DNA of 20,330 nt. Source: an uncultured Sphingobacteriales bacterium. Its GTDB lineage: Bacteria; Bacteroidota; Bacteroidia; Chitinophagales; Chitinophagaceae. The position numbers and the translations under genes are program-made. Under the pieces are notes generated by a model. That model had not been told where the DNA came from. It saw nothing but the letters and a program-made list of their open reading frames with translations, and ran no database searches. Shown here piece by piece: positions 1 to 8,187 of this stretch. The first letter of the stretch is position 1. Each line of letters begins with the position of its first letter. The DNA lies in contig CAMPKG010000014.1 in the NCBI GenBank assembly GCA_946887085.1, positions 1 through 20,330 on the forward strand, read 5' to 3'.

Positions 1-74
1 GTGCCGGGCATACCGCTGTTTTTATGCTCGGTGCATTCCAAAATTACCTGAACGCGGTTTCCTTTTTTAGCCAT
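1..74 (-). CDS. rpmG: 50S ribosomal protein L33, N-terminal part only (cut by window edge)
   Basis: Structural protein of the large ribosomal subunit. Only the first 24 codons are inside the window; the gene runs out through base 1. The minus strand starts at the ATG at 74-72 and reads MAKKGNRVQVILECTEH, then KNSGMPGT, the usual L33 N-terminus (basic start, then a V-I-L-E-C-T strand). It lies 26 bases downstream of rpmB on the same strand. The rpmB-rpmG order is standard in Bacteroidota, where a DUF4295 gene and ftsY often follow; that part would be outside the window. Identification is firm despite the truncation by the window edge. Confidence 0.93.
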   Translation of the reverse strand, partial: MAKKGNRVQVILECTEHKNSGMPG

Positions 75-100
75 CGTATAATTCGTTTATGCTTTAACAA

Positions 101-337
101 TTAGATTTTCTCGCCTTGTGCGCGAAGTTCTTTCACTACGGAATAGAGGCCCCTTTTATTGATTGTACGGATGGCATCAGCCGCCAATTTAAGAGTTACC
201 CAACGGTCTTCTTCAACGAGGAAAAAACGCTTAGTCTGCAGGTTAGGCAGAAAACGACGTTTTGCTTTCTTGTTAGAGAAGGATACTTTATGACCAGTTA
301 TGGGCTTTTTACCTGTTACCTGACAAACGCGTGCCAT
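101..337 (-). CDS. rpmB: 50S ribosomal protein L28
   Basis: Large-subunit ribosomal protein of 78 residues, the normal length for L28. It begins MARVCQVTGKKPITGHKVSF, the family signature (C-x-V-T-G-K, then G-x-x-V-S-x-S), followed by a basic stretch (NKKAKRRFLPNLQ). The C-terminal half reads VTLKLAADAIRTINKRGL, matching the L28 end. It is the first gene of the rpmB-rpmG pair. A promoter-like element lies at 360-389, about 23 bases upstream of the start, so the pair is probably transcribed independently of bshB1, which ends 75 bases upstream. Confidence 0.97.
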   Translation of the reverse strand: MARVCQVTGKKPITGHKVSFSNKKAKRRFLPNLQTKRFFLVEEDRWVTLKLAADAIRTINKRGLYSVVKELRAQGEKI

Positions 338-359
338 GCTTTTAATTTTTTAAGGACTG

Positions 360-389
360 CAAAGGTCTTGATTTTTTGCGGAATGGCAA
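360..389 (-). promoter_or_regulatory. Promoter-like element for rpmB-rpmG (Bacteroidota type)
   Basis: On the minus strand, TTG (389-387) is followed after 19 bases by GACCTTTG (367-360). This fits the Bacteroidota primary sigma pattern of a -33 TTG and a -7 TAnnTTTG at all but the first base of the -7 element. It sits in the 75-base gap between bshB1 and rpmB, about 22 bases before the rpmB ATG. Seen: the motif and spacing. Inferred: that it is the rpmB promoter. Confidence 0.42.
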
Positions 390-412
390 AATATTTTATC
401 AAACTTTTTGTT

Positions 413-1147
413 TCAGGCAATTTCCGGGTAAAAGAGCCGATCCAGGTCTGAAATTCCAGGTACATTCTCGCATATGAATCCCTCACCATATCTTACGCCT
501 ATGCGTTTACCTAAAAGGCTGGCCCTGGATGTGATGCTTTCCAGGAATCCCTGTTGAGCGATGTAGCTGATCGGCTCATTGGACTCTGGATCGTGAAATT
601 GGCTTTTATAACATTTGATGGCTTCCATTTTGGCTTCCAGTGTGTCAGAGATGTCTACCACAAACGTGGGCTCCAAAAACCTGTCCTGAATCATATGAAA
701 TACTCTTTTAGGCCTCCATGGTTCCTGAACTTGTCCGTCAAGCTCTGTTTCTATCTTCCTCAAACCAGCCAGGAAGCAGGAATCTGACACTAGCCTGGCA
801 CCCTTCCCATGATCCGGGTGACGATCTTCCAAAGCATTGGTAATGATTATATCAGGCTGGTATTTCCTGATGATGCGTATCAGCTTCAGCTGCGATTCTT
901 TGTCATTCTGGAAGAATCCGTCCTCAAGACCTAGATTTTCCCGCACGATCATACCCATGGCTTTCGCGGCGTCATCCGCTTCTTTTAATCGTAACGGGCC
1001 GTTTCCGCGGGTGCCTAGTTCGCCTTGCGTAAGGTCTAAGATACCTATAGCCTGACCGTTATTTGCATGTTTTATAAGTGTTCCTGCTGCACTGAGCTCG
1101 ATATCATCCGGGTGCGCTGCAATGGCGAGAATATGTAATTTTTGCAT
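413..1147 (-). CDS. bshB1: Bacillithiol biosynthesis deacetylase BshB1
   Basis: Predicted zinc-dependent N-deacetylase that removes the acetyl group from GlcNAc-malate in bacillithiol synthesis, the low-molecular-weight thiol of Firmicutes and many Bacteroidota. The 244-residue protein has the LmbE/PIG-L fold signature AAHPDD (H12, D14, D15) after the first beta strand, a second metal/active-site motif DRHPDH (H110, D112, H113), and BshB1-specific text such as DLTQGELGTRG (residues 38-48) and the later ESNEPISYI. Length is normal for the family. The start ATG at 1147 lies 32 bases after the DUF4294 gene on the same strand, so the two may be co-transcribed. A generic LmbE-like sugar deacetylase is the alternative, but the match to BshB1 is good. 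Confidence 0.92.
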   Translation of the reverse strand: MQKLHILAIAAHPDDIELSAAGTLIKHANNGQAIGILDLTQGELGTRGNGPLRLKEADDAAKAMGMIVRENLGLEDGFFQNDKESQLKLIRIIRKYQPDIIITNALEDRHPDHGKGARLVSDSCFLAGLRKIETELDGQVQEPWRPKRVFHMIQDRFLEPTFVVDISDTLEAKMEAIKCYKSQFHDPESNEPISYIAQQGFLESITSRASLLGKRIGVRYGEGFICENVPGISDLDRLFYPEIA

Positions 1148-1179
1148 AGGAGCGCAAAGATATAACGGAATACGATGTA

Positions 1180-1839
1180 TTAGTTGCGCCGGGCTTGGTA
1201 CATGAGAGCGTTCTGGCGCTGGTAGCGGTATTTATAGAAATAGTTTGCCTCAAGCTCAACAACTATCGCCTCTATTTCTTTATCACGGCCGTCGGGCTCG
1301 TATTCGCGTTTTAAATTATTGCTGAAAAGTAAGGCGACAGATTGCCAGACAACGGCAGAAAACCCTCCTTTGAGCTCTTTAATAATACCAAAGCAATTCT
1401 TGCCCGTCTGACGGTTAATGAGCTTTACCAATAGCTGCCCCTGCGTGATTGTAAGATCTTCCAGTTCGCCTTTAAAACGTTTGTTCAATTCTCTTTCCTT
1501 AGACTTCAGGAACTCCTTACGTTTCTTTTTGTCGTTTTCCAGTTTTGCCAGTTCTACGTCAACGTCCTTCAACACTTCCGCAGCAATTACGGCATAGGGA
1601 TAAACCCTGGTCACATTGTGCCTCAATCTGTCGTAGCGCGCACGTTGTTTTGCTAAACGTTTAGGTAGTTTATCGCTAATGGTAACTTCGTCGAGGTAGG
1701 CCATAGCAAAAGTATCAGACTCTACTACTATGGCGCCCAGCAGTAATGTATCGTTTCCCGACGGCTGGGCATAGATCCTTTCCATTGAAAAAGCCCAAAC
1801 CAGGCTACACAATAATATATTCAGAAGCACTTTTGGCAT
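1180..1839 (-). CDS. DUF4294 family secreted protein
   Basis: A 219-residue protein of unknown function. A signal peptide is visible (basic start, hydrophobic LLNILLCSLVWAF, cleavage after about residue 24). A strongly charged helical middle follows (KLENDKKKRKEFLKSKEREL). The conserved C-terminal block is the best guide: TITQGQLLVKLINRQTG, then NCFGIIKELKGGF and AVVWQSVALLF, which I recognise as DUF4294, a family confined to Bacteroidota. It precedes bshB1 by 32 bases in the same direction. The family has no known function; export and the invariant block suggest an envelope role, which is inference. Confidence 0.85.
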   Translation of the reverse strand: MPKVLLNILLCSLVWAFSMERIYAQPSGNDTLLLGAIVVESDTFAMAYLDEVTISDKLPKRLAKQRARYDRLRHNVTRVYPYAVIAAEVLKDVDVELAKLENDKKKRKEFLKSKERELNKRFKGELEDLTITQGQLLVKLINRQTGKNCFGIIKELKGGFSAVVWQSVALLFSNNLKREYEPDGRDKEIEAIVVELEANYFYKYRYQRQNALMYQARRN

Positions 1840-1984
1840 TCATTGTAAATTTCCGTCTTTTGGCTGAGAATTGCATTATCCAGATATATAAATATTTGAA
1901 AAAATATTGCCTTAAAGCCTTGTTTGTGAGCACTGTTAATGATTACTTGCCCAATTGTAATAAATTGCACTTCAAACCAGACAT

Positions 1985-2233
1985 ATGAAGAAGGCCGGAA
2001 TCGGACTATTATTTATTGCCCTGTTTTTTGCAGCTTGTAAATCAAAGGATGAAGCCATTACCCGCAGCCAGGAACAGGCAAAAGTTGACTCTATGGTGGC
2101 GCTGAAAGTGGAAGAAGTGAACAGGCTTGCTATGGAAGATCTCGACAGGAGAATGTCTATAGAAGTGAAAGCTAAAGCGGATTCGATAGTAGCAGCTTAT
2201 ATACAGTCTCAACAACCGACATCCGTGCAATAG
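1985..2233 (+). CDS. Small charged lipoprotein, function unknown
   Basis: An 82-residue predicted lipoprotein. The N-terminus is a typical lipoprotein signal: two lysines, a hydrophobic run (GLLFIALFF) and the lipobox FAAC with C18. The mature part is short and highly charged, alternating Lys/Arg and Glu/Asp with few prolines (VDSMVALKVEEVNRLAMEDL), consistent with one long, possibly coiled-coil helix, and ends in a Gln/Ser/Thr-rich tail. No named family recognised. The stop codon TAG overlaps the GTG start of the next gene by one base (2233), so the two are almost certainly translationally coupled. It is the first gene of the plus-strand run; a weak promoter-like pair (TTTG 1895-1898, then CTTGTTTG 1919-1926) lies upstream. 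Confidence 0.8.
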   Translation: MKKAGIGLLFIALFFAACKSKDEAITRSQEQAKVDSMVALKVEEVNRLAMEDLDRRMSIEVKAKADSIVAAYIQSQQPTSVQ

Positions 2234-2643
2234 TGAAGCAAAGCACTGCAAAACCGGTATTATATTTCGATGGTGTTTGTAACCTCTGCAACCGGTTTGT
2301 ACAGTGGATCATCAAACACGATCGTCGCAACGTTTTCATGTTCGCGTCGCTACAATCAGAGGCTGGCGAACATGTTACCGATGAATTGACCAGGTTACAC
2401 GGTAAAGCGCCCGATTCCCTGGTGCTCGCCTGGAAGGGCAGATACTATATTAAATCGGATGCAGCTTTGCAGGTTGGCAAGATCATCGGCGGCTTTTGGA
2501 AGATCGTTTTATTAGGATTTATCTTGCCGCGCGCATTCAGGGATAAAATATATGATTGGGTGGCGCGCAACAGGTATAAGTGGCTGGGCAAAAGAGATAG
2601 CTGCATGATACCTTCACCGGAGTTGAAAGACCGTTTTTTGTAA
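2233..2643 (+). CDS. DCC-type (DUF393) thiol-disulfide oxidoreductase-like protein
   Basis: A 136-residue protein of the DCC/DUF393 family, a thioredoxin-like group of unclear physiological role. The family signature is at the start: LYFDGVCNLCN, with C16 and C19 forming the CxxC pair right after the Y-F-D-G strand. Other family text: FMFASLQSEAG (residues 36-46), the S-x-A-x-L region around residues 75-80, and a C-terminal RNRYKWLGKRDSC with a further Cys. The start is GTG at 2233, overlapping the stop of the lipoprotein gene by one base; no better ATG exists before the signature, and the overlap supports this choice. It could be involved in thiol redox balance, like bshB1 and dsbD nearby, but that is inference. 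Confidence 0.88.
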   Translation: MKQSTAKPVLYFDGVCNLCNRFVQWIIKHDRRNVFMFASLQSEAGEHVTDELTRLHGKAPDSLVLAWKGRYYIKSDAALQVGKIIGGFWKIVLLGFILPRAFRDKIYDWVARNRYKWLGKRDSCMIPSPELKDRFL

Positions 2644-2685
2644 ATTTAGATAGCCGTTAACTTCTACCATCGTAATTTGGAAAAG

Positions 2686-4137
2686 ATGTATAACCTCAGG
2701 GTTCTGTTAATAATATTTTTTAGTGCCTGCTTTACAGCTTTGTCTGCGCAGGAAGTATTGTATTCGCCATATGAGAACTTTGATTTTCGTTCAGGCGATT
2801 TTTCGGTGATCGGCAAAGTTGGTGGTAAGACCTATGTGTATCGCAGTTCTTCAGAGGGATTTTTTCTTGATGCTTTCGATGACAAGATGGAAAGGCAGGC
2901 TACTGTATTGCTGGATTTCTTTCCTAAAAAAATATATGAAACAAGATTTATCGCGTATCCCGACCAGATCGTTGTTTTATACCAGTCGGTGCAGAGCAAT
3001 GTAGTAATTCAACATGCGGCTGTGCTGGATGCTGCCGGAAGGCTGAAACAAAATCCTATCAAACTGGATGAGGCAAAAGCTGGTTTTTTCGGTCCCAATA
3101 AAAACTATTTCTCTTCGGCGGTTTCCGAGGATAAAAAGCAAATATTGGTTTACTCAGCCAATATCAAAGGCAGTACACTTGTCTTCAATGGCAAATTTCT
3201 TAACGACCAGCTGGCGATGCTGGGTAACTCTACTGCAAGCTATGTTGCAGATAACGATCTTGACAATGGAGAGGGGATACTGACCAATGATGGTACTTTC
3301 TTCCTGCCGGTATACACGCCCATAGGCGGCAAGGGTTATGCCGATCAGCTTTGGCTGTTGTCGCTCCGTAATGGCGAAAGGAAATTTTCACCTTCCGAGC
3401 TTCCCCTCAACCAGAAATTTGCCGCAGGTACCTACATGAAGTTGGACAACTCACGAAACAGAATATATATCGCGGGCTTCTATTCTGAAAAAAAAGCAGG
3501 TAACTATGAAGGGATACTCTACGCTTACTATGATATTGTCAGTGGCAGTTTCGAAAGCCGCAAAAGCATTGCTTTTGATCAGCAGCTACGTAATACCGCC
3601 GATTCAAGGTCAGCGAGAAAAGCGTTCAATGATTTCAATGTGCGCAACCTGATCGTTAAAAATGATGGCGGGTTTGTGTTGGTGGCAGAGGATTATTTTG
3701 TAACCACGCGGAACAGTTATGCCCCTGGTTACGGCTATTATAGCATGTATTATCCGTCCATGTCTTCATCCGTTCGCGAGTATCATTACGGCGATATCCT
3801 TGCACTTTCTTACAACAGTGGAGGCGTGCGTGAATGGCAGACCTTCGTGCGTAAGAATCAGTATTCCCAGGAAGACGGAGGCTTATTCTCATCATTTGCG
3901 TTCATGAACACGGGTGGGACTCTGGGTTTCCTGTTCAACGACTACAATACCAACCGGTCGAAGATACAGCTCGCAAGTGTCGATGGTAGCGGCAAGCTGA
4001 ACATGCGCTCACTGGCTGCCGGCACTGCCGACGACCCCGATTGGCTTCCACGCTCGGGAAAGCAAATAGCTGCGCGTGAAGTGGTTATTCCGTGCCTGAG
4101 GAAAAGGCAGATATGCTTTGCCAAAATTGAATTTTAG
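2686..4137 (+). CDS. Secreted beta-rich protein, function unknown
   Basis: A 483-residue protein. I start it at the ATG at 2686; a TTG three codons earlier is possible, but the ATG gives a clean signal peptide (MYNLRVLLIIFFSACFTALSAQ, residues 1-20 plus cleavage before Q/E). The rest is rich in short beta strands separated by Gly/Asn/Asp turns, with recurring segments such as RIYIAGFYSEKKAG and GGFVLVAEDYFVTTR, suggestive of a WD/kelch-like propeller. A Tyr-rich loop (GYGYYSMYYPSM, about residues 352-363) stands out. There is no lipobox and no T9SS tail, so the product is probably periplasmic. The gene follows the DCC gene by 42 bases, with TAAATTTA at 2641-2648 as a possible promoter element. 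Family not recognised by name. Confidence 0.75.
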   Translation: MYNLRVLLIIFFSACFTALSAQEVLYSPYENFDFRSGDFSVIGKVGGKTYVYRSSSEGFFLDAFDDKMERQATVLLDFFPKKIYETRFIAYPDQIVVLYQSVQSNVVIQHAAVLDAAGRLKQNPIKLDEAKAGFFGPNKNYFSSAVSEDKKQILVYSANIKGSTLVFNGKFLNDQLAMLGNSTASYVADNDLDNGEGILTNDGTFFLPVYTPIGGKGYADQLWLLSLRNGERKFSPSELPLNQKFAAGTYMKLDNSRNRIYIAGFYSEKKAGNYEGILYAYYDIVSGSFESRKSIAFDQQLRNTADSRSARKAFNDFNVRNLIVKNDGGFVLVAEDYFVTTRNSYAPGYGYYSMYYPSMSSSVREYHYGDILALSYNSGGVREWQTFVRKNQYSQEDGGLFSSFAFMNTGGTLGFLFNDYNTNRSKIQLASVDGSGKLNMRSLAAGTADDPDWLPRSGKQIAAREVVIPCLRKRQICFAKIEF

Positions 4138-4155
4138 CGCCCAAAAGCTCGTTTA

Positions 4156-5142
4156 GTGGTCCACCTGGTCAGGAATAACAGTCCGTACACGGTCATCATA
4201 CTTTTCATATTTACACTGCTGATAAAACTGCAGGCGTTGGCTGACCCCCAGTTGCCTCTGCTATCGCCAAACCATATTTTTTTTGAAGGGATATTGAACG
4301 TGTTTGATATTGTGTTCGGCGGCAGTGCTTTTGCCTATACCATGTTTGCTGTCGTGATGTTGTTTGGGCAGGCGTTATTTCTCAACGCTATCGCGGTAAA
4401 ATTCAGGTTGTTTCCTAAAGCGACTTATGTCGTTGCCTACCTGTACCTGCTCTTTACATCCATTCACCCCGTCTTTAGCTATTTCAGCGAAACACTCGTA
4501 CTAAACTGGTTTCTCATAGGCGCTATTCACGCATTGCTGGCTTTTCACCAAACGGTTAGTCCGCGCAAGCAGATATATAATGCCGGTTTTCTTTTGTGTG
4601 TCGCTACCGTGCTTCATTTCCCCGCCGTATTTTTCCTTGGATTGCTCTTCGCAGCCCTCATCCTTTTGCGAAGCTTCAACGCGGGCGAGTGGATAGTCGG
4701 ACTGATGGGCTACCTGACACCTGTGTACTTCTTCGCGGGTGTTCTTTTTCTTGCCGATCAACTTCCAGCTATGATGCAGTGGCCCGACCTGGGCTTGGCA
4801 TTCAGCAGAAACATGGGTTCGCCATTCTATACCACCGTCGTCATTGCAGGTATTCTCATATTATTCTTTTGTGGTGTGTTTGTGTTGAACGGCCAGATAT
4901 CAAGGTCGGCAGTATTTGCCAGGCGCAGCTGGGTGATGACAGTTGTAGGCCTGGTATTGGCTCTGGCTGCGGCTTTCACTACGAATATAGACCAGAAAAG
5001 CGGTTGGCTGATGGCTATGCCGCTATTGAGCCTCATTATAGCTCAGCCTTTAAATCTTGAAAAAAGCAAACGGTTTAGTAATTTTACATTCTACTTTTCC
5101 CTGCTATTTATAATCACTTGCCAGCTGGCTTATAACTATTAA
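4156..5142 (+). CDS. Polytopic membrane protein, DUF6427-like
   Basis: A 328-residue integral membrane protein. Around eight hydrophobic segments are visible, among them residues about 11-27, 57-77, 94-113, 144-170, 178-198, 219-242 and 258-275, and one near the C-terminus, joined by short basic loops. The start is GTG at 4156, 18 bases after the previous stop; the first possible ATG would remove the first transmembrane segments. General shape, length and the early N-N-S-P-Y-T-x-x-I-L-F text resemble the Bacteroidota DUF6427 family of unknown function. The stop lies 12 bases before purQ, so it is probably in one transcript with it. The association with a nucleotide-synthesis gene is an observation; a transport role would be speculation. 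Confidence 0.75.
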   Translation: MVHLVRNNSPYTVIILFIFTLLIKLQALADPQLPLLSPNHIFFEGILNVFDIVFGGSAFAYTMFAVVMLFGQALFLNAIAVKFRLFPKATYVVAYLYLLFTSIHPVFSYFSETLVLNWFLIGAIHALLAFHQTVSPRKQIYNAGFLLCVATVLHFPAVFFLGLLFAALILLRSFNAGEWIVGLMGYLTPVYFFAGVLFLADQLPAMMQWPDLGLAFSRNMGSPFYTTVVIAGILILFFCGVFVLNGQISRSAVFARRSWVMTVVGLVLALAAAFTTNIDQKSGWLMAMPLLSLIIAQPLNLEKSKRFSNFTFYFSLLFIITCQLAYNY

Positions 5143-5154
5143 CAGACGATATAA

Positions 5155-5847
5155 ATGAAATTTGGAGTTATTGTATTTCCCGGATCGAACTGCGACAGGG
5201 ATATGATGCATGCATTACAAGACGACCTTGGACAAGAAGTGGTAATGCTCTGGCATAAAGACCGAGACCTGAGCATGTTCACCAACGACGATTGCATTGT
5301 ACTGCCGGGTGGCTTCTCTTACGGCGACTACCTGCGCTGCGGTGCTGTGGCACGCTTTAGCCCGATGATGGAGGCCGTGATAGAATTTGCCAACAACGGC
5401 GGCAAGGTTCTGGGCGTATGCAACGGCTTCCAGATATTATGTGAGTCGGGCCTGCTGCCGGGTGTACTGCTGCAGAACGACCACCAGAAATTTGTTTGTA
5501 AGAACGTCTACATCAAATCGGAGAACGACAAGAACCTGATAGGTAAGAATACACCTGCGGGTCCACTAAAGATACCTGTAGCACATGGCGAAGGCCGTTA
5601 TTATGCTGATGCCGCTACCCTGGAGAAGCTTACAAAGAACAACCAGATAGTTTTCCGTTATTGCGATGAGCAGGGTGAAGTGCATATCAACTCAAACCCT
5701 AATGGCGCTACCAGTAACATAGCCGGTATCTGCAACGAAGGCCGCAATGTATTTGGCATGATGCCACACCCTGAGCGTGCCTGCAGCAAACAGCTGAATA
5801 ACATGGACGGCCGTGCCATCCTTGAGGCTTTTGCATTGATGAACTAG
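5155..5847 (+). CDS. purQ: Phosphoribosylformylglycinamidine synthase, glutaminase subunit PurQ
   Basis: Glutamine amidotransferase subunit of FGAM synthase, the fourth step of purine synthesis; it passes ammonia from glutamine to PurL. The 230-residue protein shows the class I amidotransferase triad: nucleophile C89 in GVCNGFQ, with H205 and E207 in PHPER. PurQ-specific text includes VIVFPGSNCDRD at residues 5-16, LPGGFSYGDYLRCGA at 50-64 and VAHGEGRY at 142-149. This is the stand-alone small subunit, so a small-type PurL and PurS would be needed from elsewhere; neither is in the window. It follows the membrane-protein gene by only 12 bases. Confidence 0.97.
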   Translation: MKFGVIVFPGSNCDRDMMHALQDDLGQEVVMLWHKDRDLSMFTNDDCIVLPGGFSYGDYLRCGAVARFSPMMEAVIEFANNGGKVLGVCNGFQILCESGLLPGVLLQNDHQKFVCKNVYIKSENDKNLIGKNTPAGPLKIPVAHGEGRYYADAATLEKLTKNNQIVFRYCDEQGEVHINSNPNGATSNIAGICNEGRNVFGMMPHPERACSKQLNNMDGRAILEAFALMN

Positions 5848-5943
5848 CCTTGGGGTTAGCTAAAGTTATCTTAAAGTCGCATTGGCGGCCAAACGAAAAT
5901 AAATATATCGGTTTCTTTACATCAGAATCTACACACAAAACAA

Positions 5944-8040
5944 ATGGCAAGATTTCTCAGTTCGCTTTTGATCGCGTTTAGCTTCCTTTTACCATGGACG
6001 GCGAGCGCCCAGATCATTGAAGATCCTTCGGAATGGAAATTCGAAGCGAAGAAGAAGCAGGGAAATGAATACGACCTGATCTTCCATGTGAATGTAAAGA
6101 ACGGGTATCACATATACTCCCTGGACCCAGGTGGCGATGGAAGCTTCCCCCCGCCTGAGTTCAACTTCACCAAAGGCGATAACTATAAGCTAAGGGGCAA
6201 ACTGTCGGAAAAAGGAGAGCGCATAGACGAAACCATAGAAGATATAGGCACTGTTCACTACTTTAAAAAAGTAGACTTCATCCAACCGGCTACCATCACA
6301 GCCAATGGCAAGATCACAGGCAAGTATACCTATATGACCTGTAACGACCAGGGTTGCCTTCCCCCAAAAACAAAGACCTTCACTTTTACGGTCAACGACC
6401 CTGAGTTAGCTTCTGCCAGCGCAGATACTTTAAAAAAAAATGACTCTTCATTAAATATTACGGCAGCAGCTGATACGACAACTAACGCTTTAGCTAGTCC
6501 GCCAACCGATAAGGGGGATGGCAAAGAAGAAAAGAAATCTTTACTCTGGCTTTTCTTCATGGCGCTGGCGGGCGGTATAGCCGCGGTGCTTACGCCTTGT
6601 GTATATTCAATGATACCTATCACGGTTAGCTTCTTTACCAAAAGAAGTAAGACGCGCGCTGAAGGTATCCGTAATGCCATCTATTATTCACTTTCCATCA
6701 TCATCATCTTTACGTTGCTGGGGGTACTGATATCAGTTATGTTTGGTGCCAATGCTTTGAACAATCTATCCACCAACTGGATAGCGAATATGTTCTTCTT
6801 TATCATCTTCGTCATCTTTGGTATCTCATTCCTTGGTGCTTTCGAGATAACACTGCCTTCGTCGTGGACAAGTACTACAGACTCTAAAGCAGGGCTTACC
6901 AGCTTCGGCGGTATCTTCTTCATGGCGCTGACGCTGGTTATCGTGTCTTTCTCCTGTACGGGTCCTATCGTTGGCCCCTTGCTGGTGATAGCAGGTAAAG
7001 GCGGTTTCGTTGGCCCAACGCTGGGGATGCTTGGTTTTTCTATCGGCCTTGCTTTGCCGTTCGCGTTGTTTGCCATCTTCCCCGGTATGCTCAATAAGAT
7101 GGCAGCTTCCGGTGGCTGGCTCAACCAGGTAAAAGTTGTCCTCGGTTTCCTGGAGCTGATGCTCGCGCTCAAGTTCCTCTCGAACGCCGACCTTGCCATG
7201 GGATGGCGTTTGCTGGACAGGGAAATATTCATAGCTATATGGATAGTGCTTGCGGTGTTGCTGGGTATCTATCTTATGGGCAGGCTCAAACTCTCGCACG
7301 ACGATGCTTCGCCTAAGAACATTTACGGGCAGGAATATGTGTCTATATTCCGCCTCTTCCTCGCGATATGCAGTTTCAGCTTCGCGCTTTACCTGCTGCC
7401 CGGTATGTGGGGCGCGCCGCTCAATGGTATGAGCCAGTTTGTGCCACCGATGGGTACGCAGGACTTTGTGATAGGCGCAAATAGCGGCAGTGGAGGAGAA
7501 CATGGTGCAACAACTACGCATGCCGACAACGGCGTGGCTCCTGTAAAGTATGTGGAGGAGATGCGTATGTATGAACCTCCTGTAGTCAGGAATCTCGGCC
7601 TGGTTACCTACTTCGAGTATGAAGAAGCAATTGCTGCGGCTAAGAAACTGAAGAAGCCCATCATGCTCGATTTCACCGGTATCAACTGCGTGAACTGCCG
7701 CAAGATGGAATCGCAGGTATGGTCGAAGCCGGAAGTGGCGCAGCGTTTGAAGAACGACTTCATCGTAGCATCGCTGTATTGCGACTATGACAAGCGCGAT
7801 CTGCCGGCGAACGAACAATACTATTCCCAAGCGCTGCAGTCGCAGGTGGTAACCGTGGGCGACCGCAACGAAGATCTGCAGGCCGCTCAGTTCAACAGCA
7901 ACTCGCAGCCTTTCTATTTCTTCATTGATGAGAACGGCAACAAGCTGGCAGAAGAAGGTTATCCCTACGATCCGAATGTGCAGAAGTTTGTGGATCACCT
8001 GGATAAGGTAAAGGCAAAATACAATGCTTCGGTGAAGTAA
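5944..8040 (+). CDS. dsbD: DsbD-type thiol:disulfide interchange protein
   Basis: Inner-membrane electron carrier moving reducing power from cytoplasmic thioredoxin to periplasmic partners. The 698-residue protein has the full three-part layout. A signal peptide (1-22) is followed by a periplasmic alpha domain with the redox pair C133/C138 in TCNDQGCLPP, a CX4C spacing rather than the CX5C of E. coli. A low-complexity Ser/Ala/Thr linker (about 155-190) leads to an eight-helix core with C219 in LTPCVYSMIP and C338 in SFSCTGPIVGP. A long linker (about 500-560) precedes a thioredoxin-like gamma domain with C582-V-N-C585 after IMLDFTGIN. All six redox cysteines are present. It stands 96 bases after purQ, probably under its own promoter. 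Confidence 0.93.
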   Translation: MARFLSSLLIAFSFLLPWTASAQIIEDPSEWKFEAKKKQGNEYDLIFHVNVKNGYHIYSLDPGGDGSFPPPEFNFTKGDNYKLRGKLSEKGERIDETIEDIGTVHYFKKVDFIQPATITANGKITGKYTYMTCNDQGCLPPKTKTFTFTVNDPELASASADTLKKNDSSLNITAAADTTTNALASPPTDKGDGKEEKKSLLWLFFMALAGGIAAVLTPCVYSMIPITVSFFTKRSKTRAEGIRNAIYYSLSIIIIFTLLGVLISVMFGANALNNLSTNWIANMFFFIIFVIFGISFLGAFEITLPSSWTSTTDSKAGLTSFGGIFFMALTLVIVSFSCTGPIVGPLLVIAGKGGFVGPTLGMLGFSIGLALPFALFAIFPGMLNKMAASGGWLNQVKVVLGFLELMLALKFLSNADLAMGWRLLDREIFIAIWIVLAVLLGIYLMGRLKLSHDDASPKNIYGQEYVSIFRLFLAICSFSFALYLLPGMWGAPLNGMSQFVPPMGTQDFVIGANSGSGGEHGATTTHADNGVAPVKYVEEMRMYEPPVVRNLGLVTYFEYEEAIAAAKKLKKPIMLDFTGINCVNCRKMESQVWSKPEVAQRLKNDFIVASLYCDYDKRDLPANEQYYSQALQSQVVTVGDRNEDLQAAQFNSNSQPFYFFIDENGNKLAEEGYPYDPNVQKFVDHLDKVKAKYNASVK

Positions 8041-8050
8041 AAGAGAAGTA

Positions 8051-8158
8051 TCATAGTTCATCATAACATCATTTGAACCGGGATTAATTGGATTAAGGGA
8101 TTTGCCGGGCTGGTAGAGCTTGCGATCATAGTTATCATAATATCATTCAAATCATAGT
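8051..8158. repeat. Intergenic composite repeat with direct sub-repeats
   Basis: The 147-base gap between dsbD and the FAD dehydrogenase is not random. The segment TCATAGTT-ATCATAA-ATCATT occurs at 8051-8077 and again, slightly changed, at 8126-8151, followed by a further ATCATAGT at 8151-8158. Between the two copies lies GAACCGGG, seven bases, then GGATTAAGGGATTTGCC (8075-8106), which recurs at 10516-10547. This resembles dispersed GGATTAAGGGATT-type repeats I know from Bacteroidota intergenic regions; the family assignment is from memory. No terminator or promoter is obvious in this gap. Confidence 0.7.
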
Positions 8159-8187
8159 CCGCTTTTTAGGATAAACACCTAACGCAG

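Noticed and set aside
5848..5943. Possible terminator after purQ (TAGCC...GGTTAGCTA)
   Set aside because: The stem is only four base pairs with no T run; not enough to call a terminator.
6826..8064. Long 412-codon open frame on the minus strand, antisense to dsbD
   Set aside because: It is rich in His, Arg, Gln and Cys without any domain, lies wholly opposite a clear DsbD gene and has no promoter or neighbour that fits; it is a by-product of dsbD codon use.
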